From JAABRU01 sp964505535 (GTDB lineage: Bacteria > Desulfobacterota > Desulfobacteria > Desulfobacterales > Desulfococcaceae): a DNA stretch of 64,000 bases. The DNA lies in contig CAZDIU010000001.1 of assembly GCA_964505535.1 (NCBI GenBank), positions 32,105 to 96,104 on the forward strand, read 5' to 3'. Below the pieces are notes generated by a model that saw nothing but the letters and a program-made list of their open reading frames with translations, made no database searches and was not told the origin of the DNA. Below, in pieces: positions 26,916-35,859 of this stretch. The position numbers and the translations under genes were made by a program. Each line of letters opens with the position of its first letter. Within the stretch, counting starts at the first letter, position 1.

Positions 26916-27878
26916 ATGGAAAAACCGTTGGAAACACTTGTGAAACCTGCATCCCTGCGCAGGATTTTTCAGACTTTGGGGACCATGTATCTGATCTGGA
27001 TCGGCATTTGCCTTTTCGTGTTTCATGCAGGCAATCTCCTCTCTTTGGATAAAAACACTTCCCATCTTTTTTCCCCTTTTTCCATCCTCTTTTTCCTGTT
27101 CCTTGCCTCCCTGCTTACAGCCATATTCATGATCAATGCCGAACCCCTGCTTCGGGAACATCACCGGTTTCGGAAAGCACTGCTGCTGCTGTGTGCTGCC
27201 ATAAGTGCGGGACTGTTTGCCTTTGTCCGGATAAGCGGAAATCCCCATCTTTTTGTTTATATTGCAGGAACAGCCAATCTGCTGATCTTTGCCAATCTGC
27301 TGGGTTCCTGGATTGCAGCGCCTTTGAAAAGACCCCCGGAACTGCTTCCGCTCTGTCTGGTCATGGCCTTTGTGGATATATTCAGCGTGGCAGGCGGCCC
27401 CAGCAAAGAAATTGCGGAAACTCTGGAAAAATACTACCGTTCGGGAATGAAAGGCCCCGCGCCTGCCGGGGATTTCATTGTGATCAAAATTCCGGTTCCG
27501 GGGCTGGAAAAACTGGTTCCCCTGTTTGGCCTTGCAGACTGGATCATTGTTGTTTTTCTGGCAGCTTATGCGGCAAAATTCACCATCCGCGACAATATCG
27601 CTGGGCAGAGTCTGAGCCGCATGGTGAAAGACAGTCGGCTGTCCTTCTATTTTCCCATTCCGGTAATCGGGCTGATCGCGGGAATTTTTCTGGCCCGGTT
27701 TCTGGAAATTTTTCTGCCAGCGCTTCCGGTCATTGTTTTGTTTTTTCTGACATATATTATGATAAAACACCCGGAAGTCAGAAAGCTGACGCCCTCTGAC
27801 CGCAAAATGATGCTCATCACCCTTGCGGTAATGGCAGGTCTGCTGGCTGTGCGCTTTCTTCTTCTCCGGCAGTTTTGA
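26916..27878 (+). CDS. Presenilin-like (GxGD-type) polytopic membrane protein
   Basis: 320 aa, start ATG 26916 with AAGGAG nine bases upstream. About nine hydrophobic helices can be drawn, near residues 21-38, 51-75, 87-106, 111-136, 141-160, 198-221, 244-262, 263-284 and 298-316. The motif order matches intramembrane aspartyl proteases of the presenilin/signal-peptide-peptidase clan. D154 lies in a helix (VMAFVDIFSVAGGPSKE). A loop containing an IKIPVP strand (190-195) follows, as in SPP and presenilin. Then comes D208 in LVPLFGLADWIIVVFLAAY, where GLAD replaces GLGD, then one helix, and PALP (268-271) at the start of the next. These three landmarks in this spacing are the family signature. 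Members cleave substrates inside the membrane; the substrate here is unknown. The Gly-to-Ala change before the second Asp, and the lack of a helix before D154 relative to presenilin, leave activity open. The gene stands alone. Confidence 0.68.
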   Translation: MEKPLETLVKPASLRRIFQTLGTMYLIWIGICLFVFHAGNLLSLDKNTSHLFSPFSILFFLFLASLLTAIFMINAEPLLREHHRFRKALLLLCAAISAGLFAFVRISGNPHLFVYIAGTANLLIFANLLGSWIAAPLKRPPELLPLCLVMAFVDIFSVAGGPSKEIAETLEKYYRSGMKGPAPAGDFIVIKIPVPGLEKLVPLFGLADWIIVVFLAAYAAKFTIRDNIAGQSLSRMVKDSRLSFYFPIPVIGLIAGIFLARFLEIFLPALPVIVLFFLTYIMIKHPEVRKLTPSDRKMMLITLAVMAGLLAVRFLLLRQF

Positions 27879-27901
27879 GCAGGCGCCCAGCGCCGATTCT
27901 G

Positions 27902-29605
27902 TCAGGCAGCGGACGTATATTTTTCATTAAAGCGTTTTTCAGCCTCTTCCGGCCCGATGAGAATCAGTTCATCATTTTTCTCCAGAATGATTTTGGGATC
28001 CGGATTGACCATCAGGCGCTCCCCTCTTTTGACAGCAATAACGCTGCATCCGGTTTCCTCACGGATTTTCATGTCAATAAGGGCTTTGTTTTCCATGGCG
28101 GGACTCAGCGCATTGCGGAATACGTTCAGTCCTTCTGAAATCATCAGGATTTTGTCCGGTTTGAGCAGATTCATAATCGTGGTGGTGCACAGGGAACTGA
28201 AGGACATGACCAGATTGGCTCCTGCGCGGTGAAGGGTGTTGATATTCCGATCCAGACTGGCACGGCTGATGATCTGCGCATCAGGCCGCAGCCTTCGGCA
28301 GTAAATGGTCAGGAATATGTTGAGATCATCATTATGGGTGGTGATGATGATGGAGGGCGTATCATTGATGCCAGCCTTTATGAGCACTTCCAGATCTCCC
28401 GCACTTCCCTGAATGATCTTGTAATCTTTGACAGCAATTCCCGGCTTTTTTTCCACCACCCGGTAATCAATGCCGCGGGCTTTCAGGGTTTCTGCAACAG
28501 CCATGCCCACACGTCCTCCGCCCAGCACAAGCACAGGTCCTTTGGAAAGATTTTGGTATCCGTGACATCCAATCTGTCTGTCATACTGATCAAGCTGTTT
28601 TTCTGTTCCTGCCAGAACCAGCACCGTGGTTTCACTGATTCTCGTTGCAGGTGTGGGCATCATAAACTTGCCCTGATTCCAGATGCCCACCACAGTTACG
28701 CCTGTGTTCTCACGCAGACGGCTTTCCATCAGGGTTTTTCCCTGCAGAGGGGTTCGCATGGCCGGAGCTTCGGCGATGAGAAGTTCATCAAAACTGCCAA
28801 TGACATTGGCTTTCATGCTCAGGCCCGGAACCCGCCTTGCCAGTGCCCTGCCCAGCATTTTGGTAAACTGGAAAACATGGGTGCTTCCGGCCAGAAGGAG
28901 AATATCCAGGGAATCATCCAAATCCGCATTGGTGACAGTAATCACACGCTCGGAACATTCCCGTATGGTAAAAATGATGTTGGTGCTGGTCACATCATCA
29001 TTGAGAACCACCACAAGTGCAGCCTGATGAATCCGAAGCCGCATGTAGGTTTCCGGATCATCCGGTTCCCCCACTGCCACATGATAGCCAAGATCATGCA
29101 GATCCAGTGCCTGATGCAGATCCCGTGTCAGAATTACATAGTTAATCCCATACTGCCTGAATTTTTCTGTCAGGTTCGCTGCCACATCATCAAAATGGGT
29201 CAAAATGATGTGATCCGACACTGTATCCGGCACAGAACGGGGCGCGCGCTCCCGGTTCTGTTTTTCCAGCCAGGGAGCATAGAAAAACTGTATGAAGGTG
29301 AAGGGCAGCATGACCATCAGAAAAACAATGCCGCTGAGCAGAACAATGATGGAAAACAGCTTTCCCAGATCACTGTGAAAGGTGATGTCCCCGAAGCCCA
29401 GGGTTGACATGACCGTGAGTGTCCAGTAAAGACCGGTAATCCATGAATACTGCCTGCCTTCATACAGCATGATGATATGAAACAGTATGCTGTAAAAGAC
29501 AAAAAACAGTGTAATCAGCAGAAAAAACCTGAGCAGCAGTCTGGTGTTGGTTTTTCTGGTATTGCTTTTGAGCAGGGTCAGCAGTTGGGAAATTGCAAAT
29601 TTCAT
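27902..29605 (-). CDS. Two-TM potassium channel with tandem RCK (TrkA-N/C) domains
   Basis: 567 aa from ATG 29605 (TGAGGAT upstream); a longer reading to 29668 lacks a ribosome-binding site. Helix at 26-48, pore with selectivity filter TLGFGD (68-73), helix at 84-107, then two cytosolic RCK units. The second has an intact Rossmann glycine motif (VLVLGGGRVGMAVAE) and a C-terminal TrkA-C-like domain. In the first unit the equivalent place reads ILTHFDDVAANLTE, so the glycine motif is lost. A further TrkA-C-like domain (about 290-340) separates the units. Ligand-gated K+ flux is expected, probably sensed by RCK2. It converges with the presenilin-like gene, whose stop is 23 bp away. Confidence 0.9.
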   Translation of the reverse strand: MKFAISQLLTLLKSNTRKTNTRLLLRFFLLITLFFVFYSILFHIIMLYEGRQYSWITGLYWTLTVMSTLGFGDITFHSDLGKLFSIIVLLSGIVFLMVMLPFTFIQFFYAPWLEKQNRERAPRSVPDTVSDHIILTHFDDVAANLTEKFRQYGINYVILTRDLHQALDLHDLGYHVAVGEPDDPETYMRLRIHQAALVVVLNDDVTSTNIIFTIRECSERVITVTNADLDDSLDILLLAGSTHVFQFTKMLGRALARRVPGLSMKANVIGSFDELLIAEAPAMRTPLQGKTLMESRLRENTGVTVVGIWNQGKFMMPTPATRISETTVLVLAGTEKQLDQYDRQIGCHGYQNLSKGPVLVLGGGRVGMAVAETLKARGIDYRVVEKKPGIAVKDYKIIQGSAGDLEVLIKAGINDTPSIIITTHNDDLNIFLTIYCRRLRPDAQIISRASLDRNINTLHRAGANLVMSFSSLCTTTIMNLLKPDKILMISEGLNVFRNALSPAMENKALIDMKIREETGCSVIAVKRGERLMVNPDPKIILEKNDELILIGPEEAEKRFNEKYTSAA

Positions 29606-29685
29606 CTGATCCTCACTGAATATGCAGTTTAATATCTGCCGCGAAGACGCAAAGACACAAAGTTTCACAAAGGTTTAATGCCCGG

Positions 29686-29706
29686 TTATTTTTCAGATTT
29701 CATATA
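29686..29706. repeat. Solo copy of the IS630-relic right end
   Basis: Identical over 21 bp to the right terminus of the IS630 relic and its flank at 3476-3496 (starts TTATTTTTCAGATTTCAT). No transposase is nearby. A shorter match (TTTTTCAGATTTC) occurs at 38330. It is either an end left behind by a deletion or a shared insertion-site sequence. Confidence 0.55.
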
Positions 29707-29722
29707 AATTTTTCCCAAAATG

Positions 29723-31468
29723 TCAGGGTTTTGTTTTTTCCCCGCACACGCCGCACAGTTGGCAGCCTTCCTTCATGGGACAGGGCGGAGATTGTCTGCT
29801 GTCCAGTGCCCGTTCATATTCCCCGCGCAGAAAGGATTTTTTCACACCGTGATCAACGAAATCCCAGGGAAACAGTTCATCGGCAAATCTTTCCCGGCAG
29901 ACATAAAAATCCGTGTTCATCTCTGATTCCTTCATGGTTTTTGCCCAGTTTCCCCTGTTTTCGTGCAGATGAAGCAGCAGCCGGGAAAGTCTGCGGTCAC
30001 CCCGTGACAGAAGAGCCTGAAAATATGCCTGCCGGGGAGCGTCATGGTCAAGGCGCACATTGGGAATTTTTTTCAGCACAGTTTTTATGATCTTCTGTTT
30101 CTCACGGAGGTTCTGCACATCTTCCATCGCAGCCCACTGAAAGGGCGTGACCGGTTTGGGAACAAAGCTGTTCAGGCTCACGGTGATGGTTCCGATCCTG
30201 CCTTTGGCCCGGCTGGATTGCAGAAAACGCTGCCGGATTTTTTCGCACAAATCCGCAATGGCCAGCACGTCCGCCTCTGTTTCCGCGGGCAGACCAATCA
30301 TGAAATACAGTTTGATGTTGGGGATGCCATTGGAAACCAGCAGTTCAGCGGCATTCAGAATATCGTTCTCGCAAATCCCTTTGTTGATGACACGGCGCAT
30401 CCGTTCCGAACCTGCATCCGGTGCAATGGTTGCAGTTTTCACATGGCTTTGCCGCAGGGTTTCCAGCAGTTGCGGAGTAAGCGCATCTGCGCGCAGGGAA
30501 CTGAAGGAAATCCGGATGTCTGATTCTGCATACGCAGCGCAGAGTTCCCCGATGCCGGGCAGATCCGACACTGCCGCGCCCATGAGTCCGATTCTGTGCG
30601 TGTGTCTGCTCCCCTCTTCCATGCACTCTCTGAGCAAATCCGCAGGCCGGAACCGGGGCGGACGGTACACATAACCCGCACTGCAGAAACGGCACCCGTG
30701 GGGACAGCCTCTGCCGGTTTCCACCAGCCAGGTTTTGCTGAATGCGGTATTCTCCGTCAGCACTGCGGTGCAGGTTTTGGTATGGGAAAGGTCTTTGACA
30801 AACACCCGCTGAATCTTTCGGGGAACATCGCAGAGGGGCTCAAAAGAATCCAGTGTGCCGTCTTCCCGGCAGGCACAGCGGTAAAAGGCCGGGACATACA
30901 GACCGGGAATGCTTTGGGCAAGTTTTTTGAGCATATCCCTGCGATTTGCATCCGGATCAAAAGCCTGAAAAAAAGGAGAGAGCAGAGCCTCAGCCTCACC
31001 GATCAGAAAGCAGTCCGCAAAATCCGCAATGGGTTCGGGATTGAGAAAACAGGCCACGCCTCCGGCCAGAATCAGGGGATGGGTTTCATCCCGCTGTGCC
31101 GCATCAAAGGGAAGCCCCGCGGATTCCAGCACAGTCAGAATATTGGGAAAATCGCTTTCAAAGGAAACGGAAAAGGCAATGACATGAAAATCGGAAAGCA
31201 GGCTGCCGGATTCCGCCGTGCGGATCCGGGCCGGTTCAGAGGAGACAGCATCCGGCACAAAGGCACGTTCGCACACCACATGCTCCATTTCATTGAGCAG
31301 CCGGTAAACGGTCTGAAATCCCAGATTGGACATGCCCGCAAAATAGGTGTTGGGATAAACCAGCGCGACGCGGATAAGCCCGCCCGGGTTTTTGCAGATG
31401 GCACCGCTTTCGGAAGACCGGGATGGATTTTTCAGAAATCCGGATTTTTTCTGTTTCATATTTTTCAT
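29723..31468 (-). CDS. B12-binding-type radical SAM protein of unknown function
   Basis: 581 aa if started at ATG 31468. The longer open frame to 31678 would overlap the diguanylate cyclase gene by about 145 bp and its first 70 residues look non-coding. The N-terminal part resembles a cobalamin-binding-like Rossmann domain (IRVALVYPNTYFAGMSNLGF, PLILAGGVACFLNPEPI). The radical SAM core follows, with C255, C259 and C262 in GRGCPHGCRFCSAGY. The C-terminal tail has a cysteine cluster (CPMKEGCQLCGVCG) as in uncharacterised radical SAM proteins often seen in Deltaproteobacteria, some fused to a DUF2344-like module. The reaction is unknown. No strong ribosome-binding site is seen, so expression may depend on the upstream diguanylate cyclase gene. 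Confidence 0.82.
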   Translation of the reverse strand: MKNMKQKKSGFLKNPSRSSESGAICKNPGGLIRVALVYPNTYFAGMSNLGFQTVYRLLNEMEHVVCERAFVPDAVSSEPARIRTAESGSLLSDFHVIAFSVSFESDFPNILTVLESAGLPFDAAQRDETHPLILAGGVACFLNPEPIADFADCFLIGEAEALLSPFFQAFDPDANRRDMLKKLAQSIPGLYVPAFYRCACREDGTLDSFEPLCDVPRKIQRVFVKDLSHTKTCTAVLTENTAFSKTWLVETGRGCPHGCRFCSAGYVYRPPRFRPADLLRECMEEGSRHTHRIGLMGAAVSDLPGIGELCAAYAESDIRISFSSLRADALTPQLLETLRQSHVKTATIAPDAGSERMRRVINKGICENDILNAAELLVSNGIPNIKLYFMIGLPAETEADVLAIADLCEKIRQRFLQSSRAKGRIGTITVSLNSFVPKPVTPFQWAAMEDVQNLREKQKIIKTVLKKIPNVRLDHDAPRQAYFQALLSRGDRRLSRLLLHLHENRGNWAKTMKESEMNTDFYVCRERFADELFPWDFVDHGVKKSFLRGEYERALDSRQSPPCPMKEGCQLCGVCGEKTKP

Positions 31469-31532
31469 AACATTGAATGATATGACTGCTGGGGGCAGGA
31501 ACCGGATGCACAACCGTTTCCGCAAATGAATC

Positions 31533-32846
31533 TCACTGCTGCACACAGGCATTTTGCCTGCCGATCTGCATGGCAGCTTCCACTGCCCGGTTTCCGCCGC
31601 TCCGCTTGGCTTCGTACATGGCCAGATCCGCACGTTTGACAAAATTGTCCGAAGGTTCGTCCGGAGCCAGGGTGGCAATGCCCATGCTCAGGGTGACAGC
31701 AAGCAGATCGCTGTTTTTGCACAAATGGCTGAAATGCCAACGGGAATTGAAATTTTTCCGGATACGGTCTGCCGTAAACAGGGCATTCTCCATGCCGGTT
31801 TCCGGCATCAGCACCATGAACTCATCCCCGCCGTAACGGAAAGCTGAATCAGCTTTGCGCAGACTTTCTCTCAGTATCTCTCCTACTGTGCAGATGATAT
31901 TGTCTCCCTCCAAATGACCGAGCCGGTCATTGCACTGCTTGAAATGATCCAGATCAAAGCAGATCAGGCTTAACTCGCGGCCATAGCGCCGTGATCGTTC
32001 GATTTCACTTGAGAGCACAGCATAAAAATGCCGCTGATTGAACAGGCCGCTGAGACTGTCTGTGACCGAAAGTTCCCTGAGCCGGTCTTCCATCTGTTTT
32101 TGCAGGGTCATATCGTGGAAGAACCCCACGCTGCCGCTTTCCTGTCCCTCTTTTTCCATGAGGATGGCAGACAGGCGAAGGGGAATGGGACGGCCCATTC
32201 TGTTGACAGCATCCAGTTCCAGACCTTCCAGCCGTCCCGTCCCGCCGTATTCCGGACTGTATATTTTTTTCTTGATCTCCCGCGCGACATCTGCACTGCC
32301 GTAAACGTCGGCAATCCCCATTTTGCCGATGACCTCAGCAGCTTTGTATCCCAGCAGATTCTCGGCTGCCCGGTTGAAAATGATCACTGTTCCCTCACGG
32401 TTGACCCCGATAATGCTGTCCGGACACATCGCGATCATGTCCGCAAGAAAGTCTTTTTCCTCTTTGATCTGTTTTTCCAGAATTTTCCGTTCGGTAATAT
32501 CAAACATCACGGCATAACTGCCCTCATACTTCCCTTCCCTGTCAAAAAAAGGTTTGGACAGGATTTTCAGATACAGCAGATTTCCGGCCGGATGACGGTA
32601 TTCGATTTCATGACAGGATCGCTTTCCCTCCTGATGGTCGGCCAGACGTTTGGCAATGGCGGAATGCCGGTCCCGAGGGAAAATGGCAAACAGGGATTTC
32701 CCGACCAATTCCTCCCGTGTGTATCCCAGCATGTGGCAGTAAGTCTCATTCGCGTATACAATATTTCCGTCCTTATCCAGCACACGGATTCCGTCTGTCA
32801 GATTTTCCACAATATCCTGACAGATTTCCTTCAGATTCTCTTTCAT
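31533..32846 (-). CDS. PAS-PAS-GGDEF diguanylate cyclase
   Basis: 437 aa, soluble. PAS 1 at about 10-110 (IVYANETYCHMLGYTREELVGK), PAS 2 at about 125-240 with a PAC tail, then a GGDEF domain with intact active site RYGGDEF. An inhibitory I-site RKAD sits five residues before GGDEF, so product inhibition by c-di-GMP is expected. It makes c-di-GMP in response to a PAS-sensed signal; the ligand is unknown. The start has GGAGCA upstream. It is transcribed divergently from the EAL-CBS-GGDEF gene, giving a cyclase/phosphodiesterase pair around one intergenic region. Confidence 0.93.
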   Translation of the reverse strand: MKENLKEICQDIVENLTDGIRVLDKDGNIVYANETYCHMLGYTREELVGKSLFAIFPRDRHSAIAKRLADHQEGKRSCHEIEYRHPAGNLLYLKILSKPFFDREGKYEGSYAVMFDITERKILEKQIKEEKDFLADMIAMCPDSIIGVNREGTVIIFNRAAENLLGYKAAEVIGKMGIADVYGSADVAREIKKKIYSPEYGGTGRLEGLELDAVNRMGRPIPLRLSAILMEKEGQESGSVGFFHDMTLQKQMEDRLRELSVTDSLSGLFNQRHFYAVLSSEIERSRRYGRELSLICFDLDHFKQCNDRLGHLEGDNIICTVGEILRESLRKADSAFRYGGDEFMVLMPETGMENALFTADRIRKNFNSRWHFSHLCKNSDLLAVTLSMGIATLAPDEPSDNFVKRADLAMYEAKRSGGNRAVEAAMQIGRQNACVQQ

Positions 32847-33030
32847 AATGCTGCTCCATGCAGAAAATCAAATTTTTCTCAAAAAACTCTCTGAACCCGC
32901 AGAAAGCAAAATTTGAATTTTACCATATTCTCACAGAAATTAAACAAAATTTTAACAATTCCTGTGTATAAGTGGACTGTCAGGAAAGTTCTTTCACATG
33001 CAAAGATTTGAAAATTTCTGACAGACCGGT

Positions 33031-33078
33031 TTCAGTGTTCAGGTTTCAGTGTCTGTTCCCTGAAACCTGAACACTGAA
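33031..33078. repeat. Perfect 18-bp inverted repeat
   Basis: TTCAGTGTTCAGGTTTCA at 33031-33048 and its exact complement at 33061-33078, with a 12-base spacer. A related GAACACTGAAC motif is seen near 50908. It is either a small mobile repeat or a transcript hairpin. Confidence 0.7.
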
Positions 33079-33143
33079 CACAAATGCAACGAATTTATTT
33101 GACAGACCAATAAGTGCGCAACCAAAAGTTTTCAGGTATTCAA

Positions 33144-33176
33144 AAAAACCGGATTTTCCGGAAAAATCCGGTTTTT
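33144..33176. repeat. Palindromic repeat, AAAAACCGG family, copy 3
   Basis: AAAAACCGGATTTTCC paired with GAAAAATCCGGTTTTT. It is preceded by CAACCAAAAGTTTTCAGGTA (33119-33138), which matches the left flank of the copy at 44950. It ends 24 bp before the ATG of the EAL gene and so lies in its 5' untranslated region. Confidence 0.8.
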
Positions 33177-33200
33177 CTAAAAAAAATTGAGGATATCTGT

Positions 33201-35045
33201 ATGGAATGTTTCCAATATGCTGATTTATCGTGTAATTCCATGCTCAAAAAACAACTGCTCGGCAGCCGATGGATGCATCGTCTCCGAAAAATTGACTTCG
33301 CATTTCAGCCCATCGTGAATATCCACACAGGTGTGTGCTATGGGTATGAGGCTCTGATGCGCAATTTTGAAACAGCCGGGTTTGAGCGTCTTGACGATTT
33401 TTTTGATCAGGCCTGTAAGGAACATTTTCTGTATCCTGTGGAAATTGTGCTGCGGGAAAAGGCCATTGAAAAATTCTCCCAACTGGCATGGAAGGATCAG
33501 GTCAGGCTTTTTTTCAATCTGGACAACCGGGTGCTGGGTGCAAAAGACTATCAGCCGGGAAACACCGTCAAAATTCTGGAAGAATATGCTTTGTCCCAGG
33601 ACACGGTCTGCTTTGAAATATCGGAAAAGCATGAGCTGAGCAATTCTGAAGAGGCTGTCGGCATTCTCAATGCCTACCGCAGCCAGGGCTTCAAAATTGC
33701 AGTGGATGACTGCGGAACCGGTTTTGCCGGTCTCAAACTGCTTTACCACACCCGGCCGGATTTCATCAAGATTGACCGTTTCTTTATTCAGGACATCACC
33801 CATGATCCCAGCAAAAAACTTTTTGTTTCCAGCATTGTCAATCTGGCCCATGTCATGGGCGGCATTGTCATTGCCGAAGGAGTGGAAACAGAAATGGAAT
33901 ATTACAGTTGCCGCAGCATTGGCTGCGATCTGATTCAGGGGTATCTGGTGCAGCATCCGGAAGCAGACATGCGGAATCTGAAAAAAAGCTATGATCATAT
34001 AGCGCGGCTGGGAGAACAGGATCGCCGGGGGACTCCGGCCGGAGATGAAAAACTCCTGCTTGCGGAAATCGAATGTATCGAACCCATATCAAATCATTCA
34101 GATCTCTTTGCTGTTTTTGAGAAATTCCGGAACCGGAACAGCACCGCTGTTTTTCCTGTGATCAACACCAGACAGGAACCCCTGGGCATTGTGAGTGAAA
34201 AAAGTTTCAGAAATTATGCCTATTCCCGCTACGGAGCCGAGCTGCTCCAAAATCCGGCCATTGGGAAAAATATGAACAAATTCATAATGTCATACCCCAT
34301 AGCTGACATCCGCACGCCCGCGGAAAAGATACTGGAAATCTATTCCCAGAACGAAAACATGGAAGGAATTCTCATTACGGACAATCTCAGATACAAAGGG
34401 TTTCTGAGTGCCCGTTCCCTGCTCAAAGTGCTCAATGAGAAAAATATCGCGATTGCCAGAGATCAGAATCCTCTGACCCGTCTTCCGGGCAATACCCTTA
34501 TCAGTCAGTATATGGCAGATGCTTTGCAGGACAGGGATTCTGCTTATATGTTTGTCTATTTCGATTTCGACAACTTCAAACCCTACAATGATCGCTACGG
34601 CTTCCGCAGCGGGGATCGGGTGATTCTGCTGTTTGCGGATCTGCTCCGAACCGTGACGCAGTACGCCGGCCGTTTTGCCGGGCATATCGGGGGGGATGAT
34701 TTTTTCATGGGACTGAAAAATACGGAAAGGGAAAAGGCCCTTTCCGATGTCCTGCATCTGTGCACACAGTTTGGCAGTGATGTGGAAAGTTTCTATGATC
34801 CGGAAACCAGGGAGCTGGGATATATGACGGGAAAAGACCGGAACACGGGAATGGACACCTGTTTTCCGCTCCTGACCGTGAGTGCGGTCATACTGGAACT
34901 GACTGTGGGCCGTTCCCAGGTGCATTCCGCTGAAAAAATCGCCAATATCATGGCAAAGAACAAGAAAATCGCCAAAAGCAGCCCGGACAGAATCTGCATG
35001 GAACGGATTGGCACCGCCGAATGGCTTTCAAACGGACTGAACTGA
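33201..35045 (+). CDS. EAL-CBS-GGDEF signalling protein (c-di-GMP phosphodiesterase)
   Basis: 614 aa from ATG 33201 (TTGAGGAT upstream); the longer frame to 33114 runs through a palindromic repeat. The EAL domain comes first: YEALMR with E50, LFFNLDNR, DDCGTGFAG, FIKIDRFF and AEGVETE. The metal and catalytic residues therefore look complete. A CBS pair follows (about 295-425), suggesting adenine-nucleotide sensing. The C-terminal GGDEF-type domain reads HIGGDDF (near 497) and lacks an I-site, so it is probably a regulatory GTP-binding unit rather than an efficient cyclase. The overall role is most likely c-di-GMP hydrolysis opposing the divergent PAS-GGDEF enzyme. Confidence 0.92.
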   Translation: MECFQYADLSCNSMLKKQLLGSRWMHRLRKIDFAFQPIVNIHTGVCYGYEALMRNFETAGFERLDDFFDQACKEHFLYPVEIVLREKAIEKFSQLAWKDQVRLFFNLDNRVLGAKDYQPGNTVKILEEYALSQDTVCFEISEKHELSNSEEAVGILNAYRSQGFKIAVDDCGTGFAGLKLLYHTRPDFIKIDRFFIQDITHDPSKKLFVSSIVNLAHVMGGIVIAEGVETEMEYYSCRSIGCDLIQGYLVQHPEADMRNLKKSYDHIARLGEQDRRGTPAGDEKLLLAEIECIEPISNHSDLFAVFEKFRNRNSTAVFPVINTRQEPLGIVSEKSFRNYAYSRYGAELLQNPAIGKNMNKFIMSYPIADIRTPAEKILEIYSQNENMEGILITDNLRYKGFLSARSLLKVLNEKNIAIARDQNPLTRLPGNTLISQYMADALQDRDSAYMFVYFDFDNFKPYNDRYGFRSGDRVILLFADLLRTVTQYAGRFAGHIGGDDFFMGLKNTEREKALSDVLHLCTQFGSDVESFYDPETRELGYMTGKDRNTGMDTCFPLLTVSAVILELTVGRSQVHSAEKIANIMAKNKKIAKSSPDRICMERIGTAEWLSNGLN

Positions 35046-35275
35046 TTGTCCGCGGGAAAACCTCCTGTTTCAGCCGCGCAAAGGGGAGCAGGTTGATGTC
35101 CGTGCCTTTCCATGTATCTCCGGATCCCGCCCTCTTTCGCAGTGAATCAAACCCCTTGATTCCGCCTCCTCCCCCGGCGGGAGAGGAGATATCCGTGAAC
35201 CGATTTGACCCACTGCCCCCTCTTTCGGGAGGGAATCAGAAATGAACATCCCTGCGGAAAGGGAAAGCCCGGTGC

Positions 35276-35848
35276 TTATGGTGAACTTGCATCTTGCAAA
35301 GAATGGGGATTCTGATCCCCTGTCTCTGCTGCATCAGCGGTTTCACCGGCATGGAAAAGCCGATCATTTTCCTTATATCCCCGGCCGGTTTCGGTGTCAG
35401 ACACAATTTTGTCTATATTCAGGATGATGATAAAATGATCCCTGCGTTTTCCCACCCCCTTTATGTATTCGGTGTTGAGGCCGGTTCCCACTTTCGGGGC
35501 AGGAGAAATCTGCTCCGGCAGCAGATGAATCACCTCCTGCACGGAATCCGCCACAATCCCCACCGGCATGATATCCCCGTCCATTCGCACTTCCATAATC
35601 ACAATGCAGGTGTCAATGGTTCTTTCCAAGACAGGCATCCCCAGTTTCAGACGCAGATCAATCACCGAAACCACGTTTCCCCTCAGATTGATGACCCCTT
35701 TGAGCCAGTGCGGCATCCGGGGAACGGCCGTGATTTCCGTGTAATCTGTAACCTCCCGCACATTGCTGATTTCAATGGCAAAGGTTTCCTCTCCAAGTGT
35801 AAAGGTGAGATACTGACTGGTATCTTTTGTGCTGATGTCCTCTTCCAT
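35276..35848 (-). CDS. CheW-type chemotaxis coupling protein
   Basis: 190 aa from ATG 35848 (GAAAGGCAG upstream; a TTG at 35863 would add five residues). CheW fold: YLTFTLGEETFAIEISNVRE, then PHWLKGVINLRGNVVSVIDL and MPVGIVADSVQEVIHL. It links chemoreceptors to the CheA kinase. A C-terminal extension of about 35 residues is acidic and low complexity. It begins 11 bp after the stop of the upstream chemoreceptor gene, so the pair is probably one operon. No CheA, CheB, CheR or CheY gene is in the window. Confidence 0.95.
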   Translation of the reverse strand: MEEDISTKDTSQYLTFTLGEETFAIEISNVREVTDYTEITAVPRMPHWLKGVINLRGNVVSVIDLRLKLGMPVLERTIDTCIVIMEVRMDGDIMPVGIVADSVQEVIHLLPEQISPAPKVGTGLNTEYIKGVGKRRDHFIIILNIDKIVSDTETGRGYKENDRLFHAGETADAAETGDQNPHSLQDASSP

Positions 35849-35859
35849 AAATCTGCCTT

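Larger units (their letters stand above)
32847..33200. other. Divergent intergenic region between c-di-GMP genes
   Basis: AT-rich spacer with three palindromic features: imperfect arms CTGTCAG...CTGACAG (about 32978-33023), a perfect 18-bp inverted repeat at 33031-33078, and the AAAAACCGG palindrome at 33144-33176. Promoters for both genes should lie here, but no clear -35/-10 pair stood out. Confidence 0.5.

Noticed and set aside
28229..29407. 392-codon plus-strand open frame
   Set aside because: It lies wholly antisense to the potassium channel gene, whose domains are clear; the frame has no recognisable domain and no convincing start site.
31469..31678. N-terminal extension of the radical SAM protein
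   Set aside because: It would overlap the diguanylate cyclase coding sequence and its residues show no family similarity.
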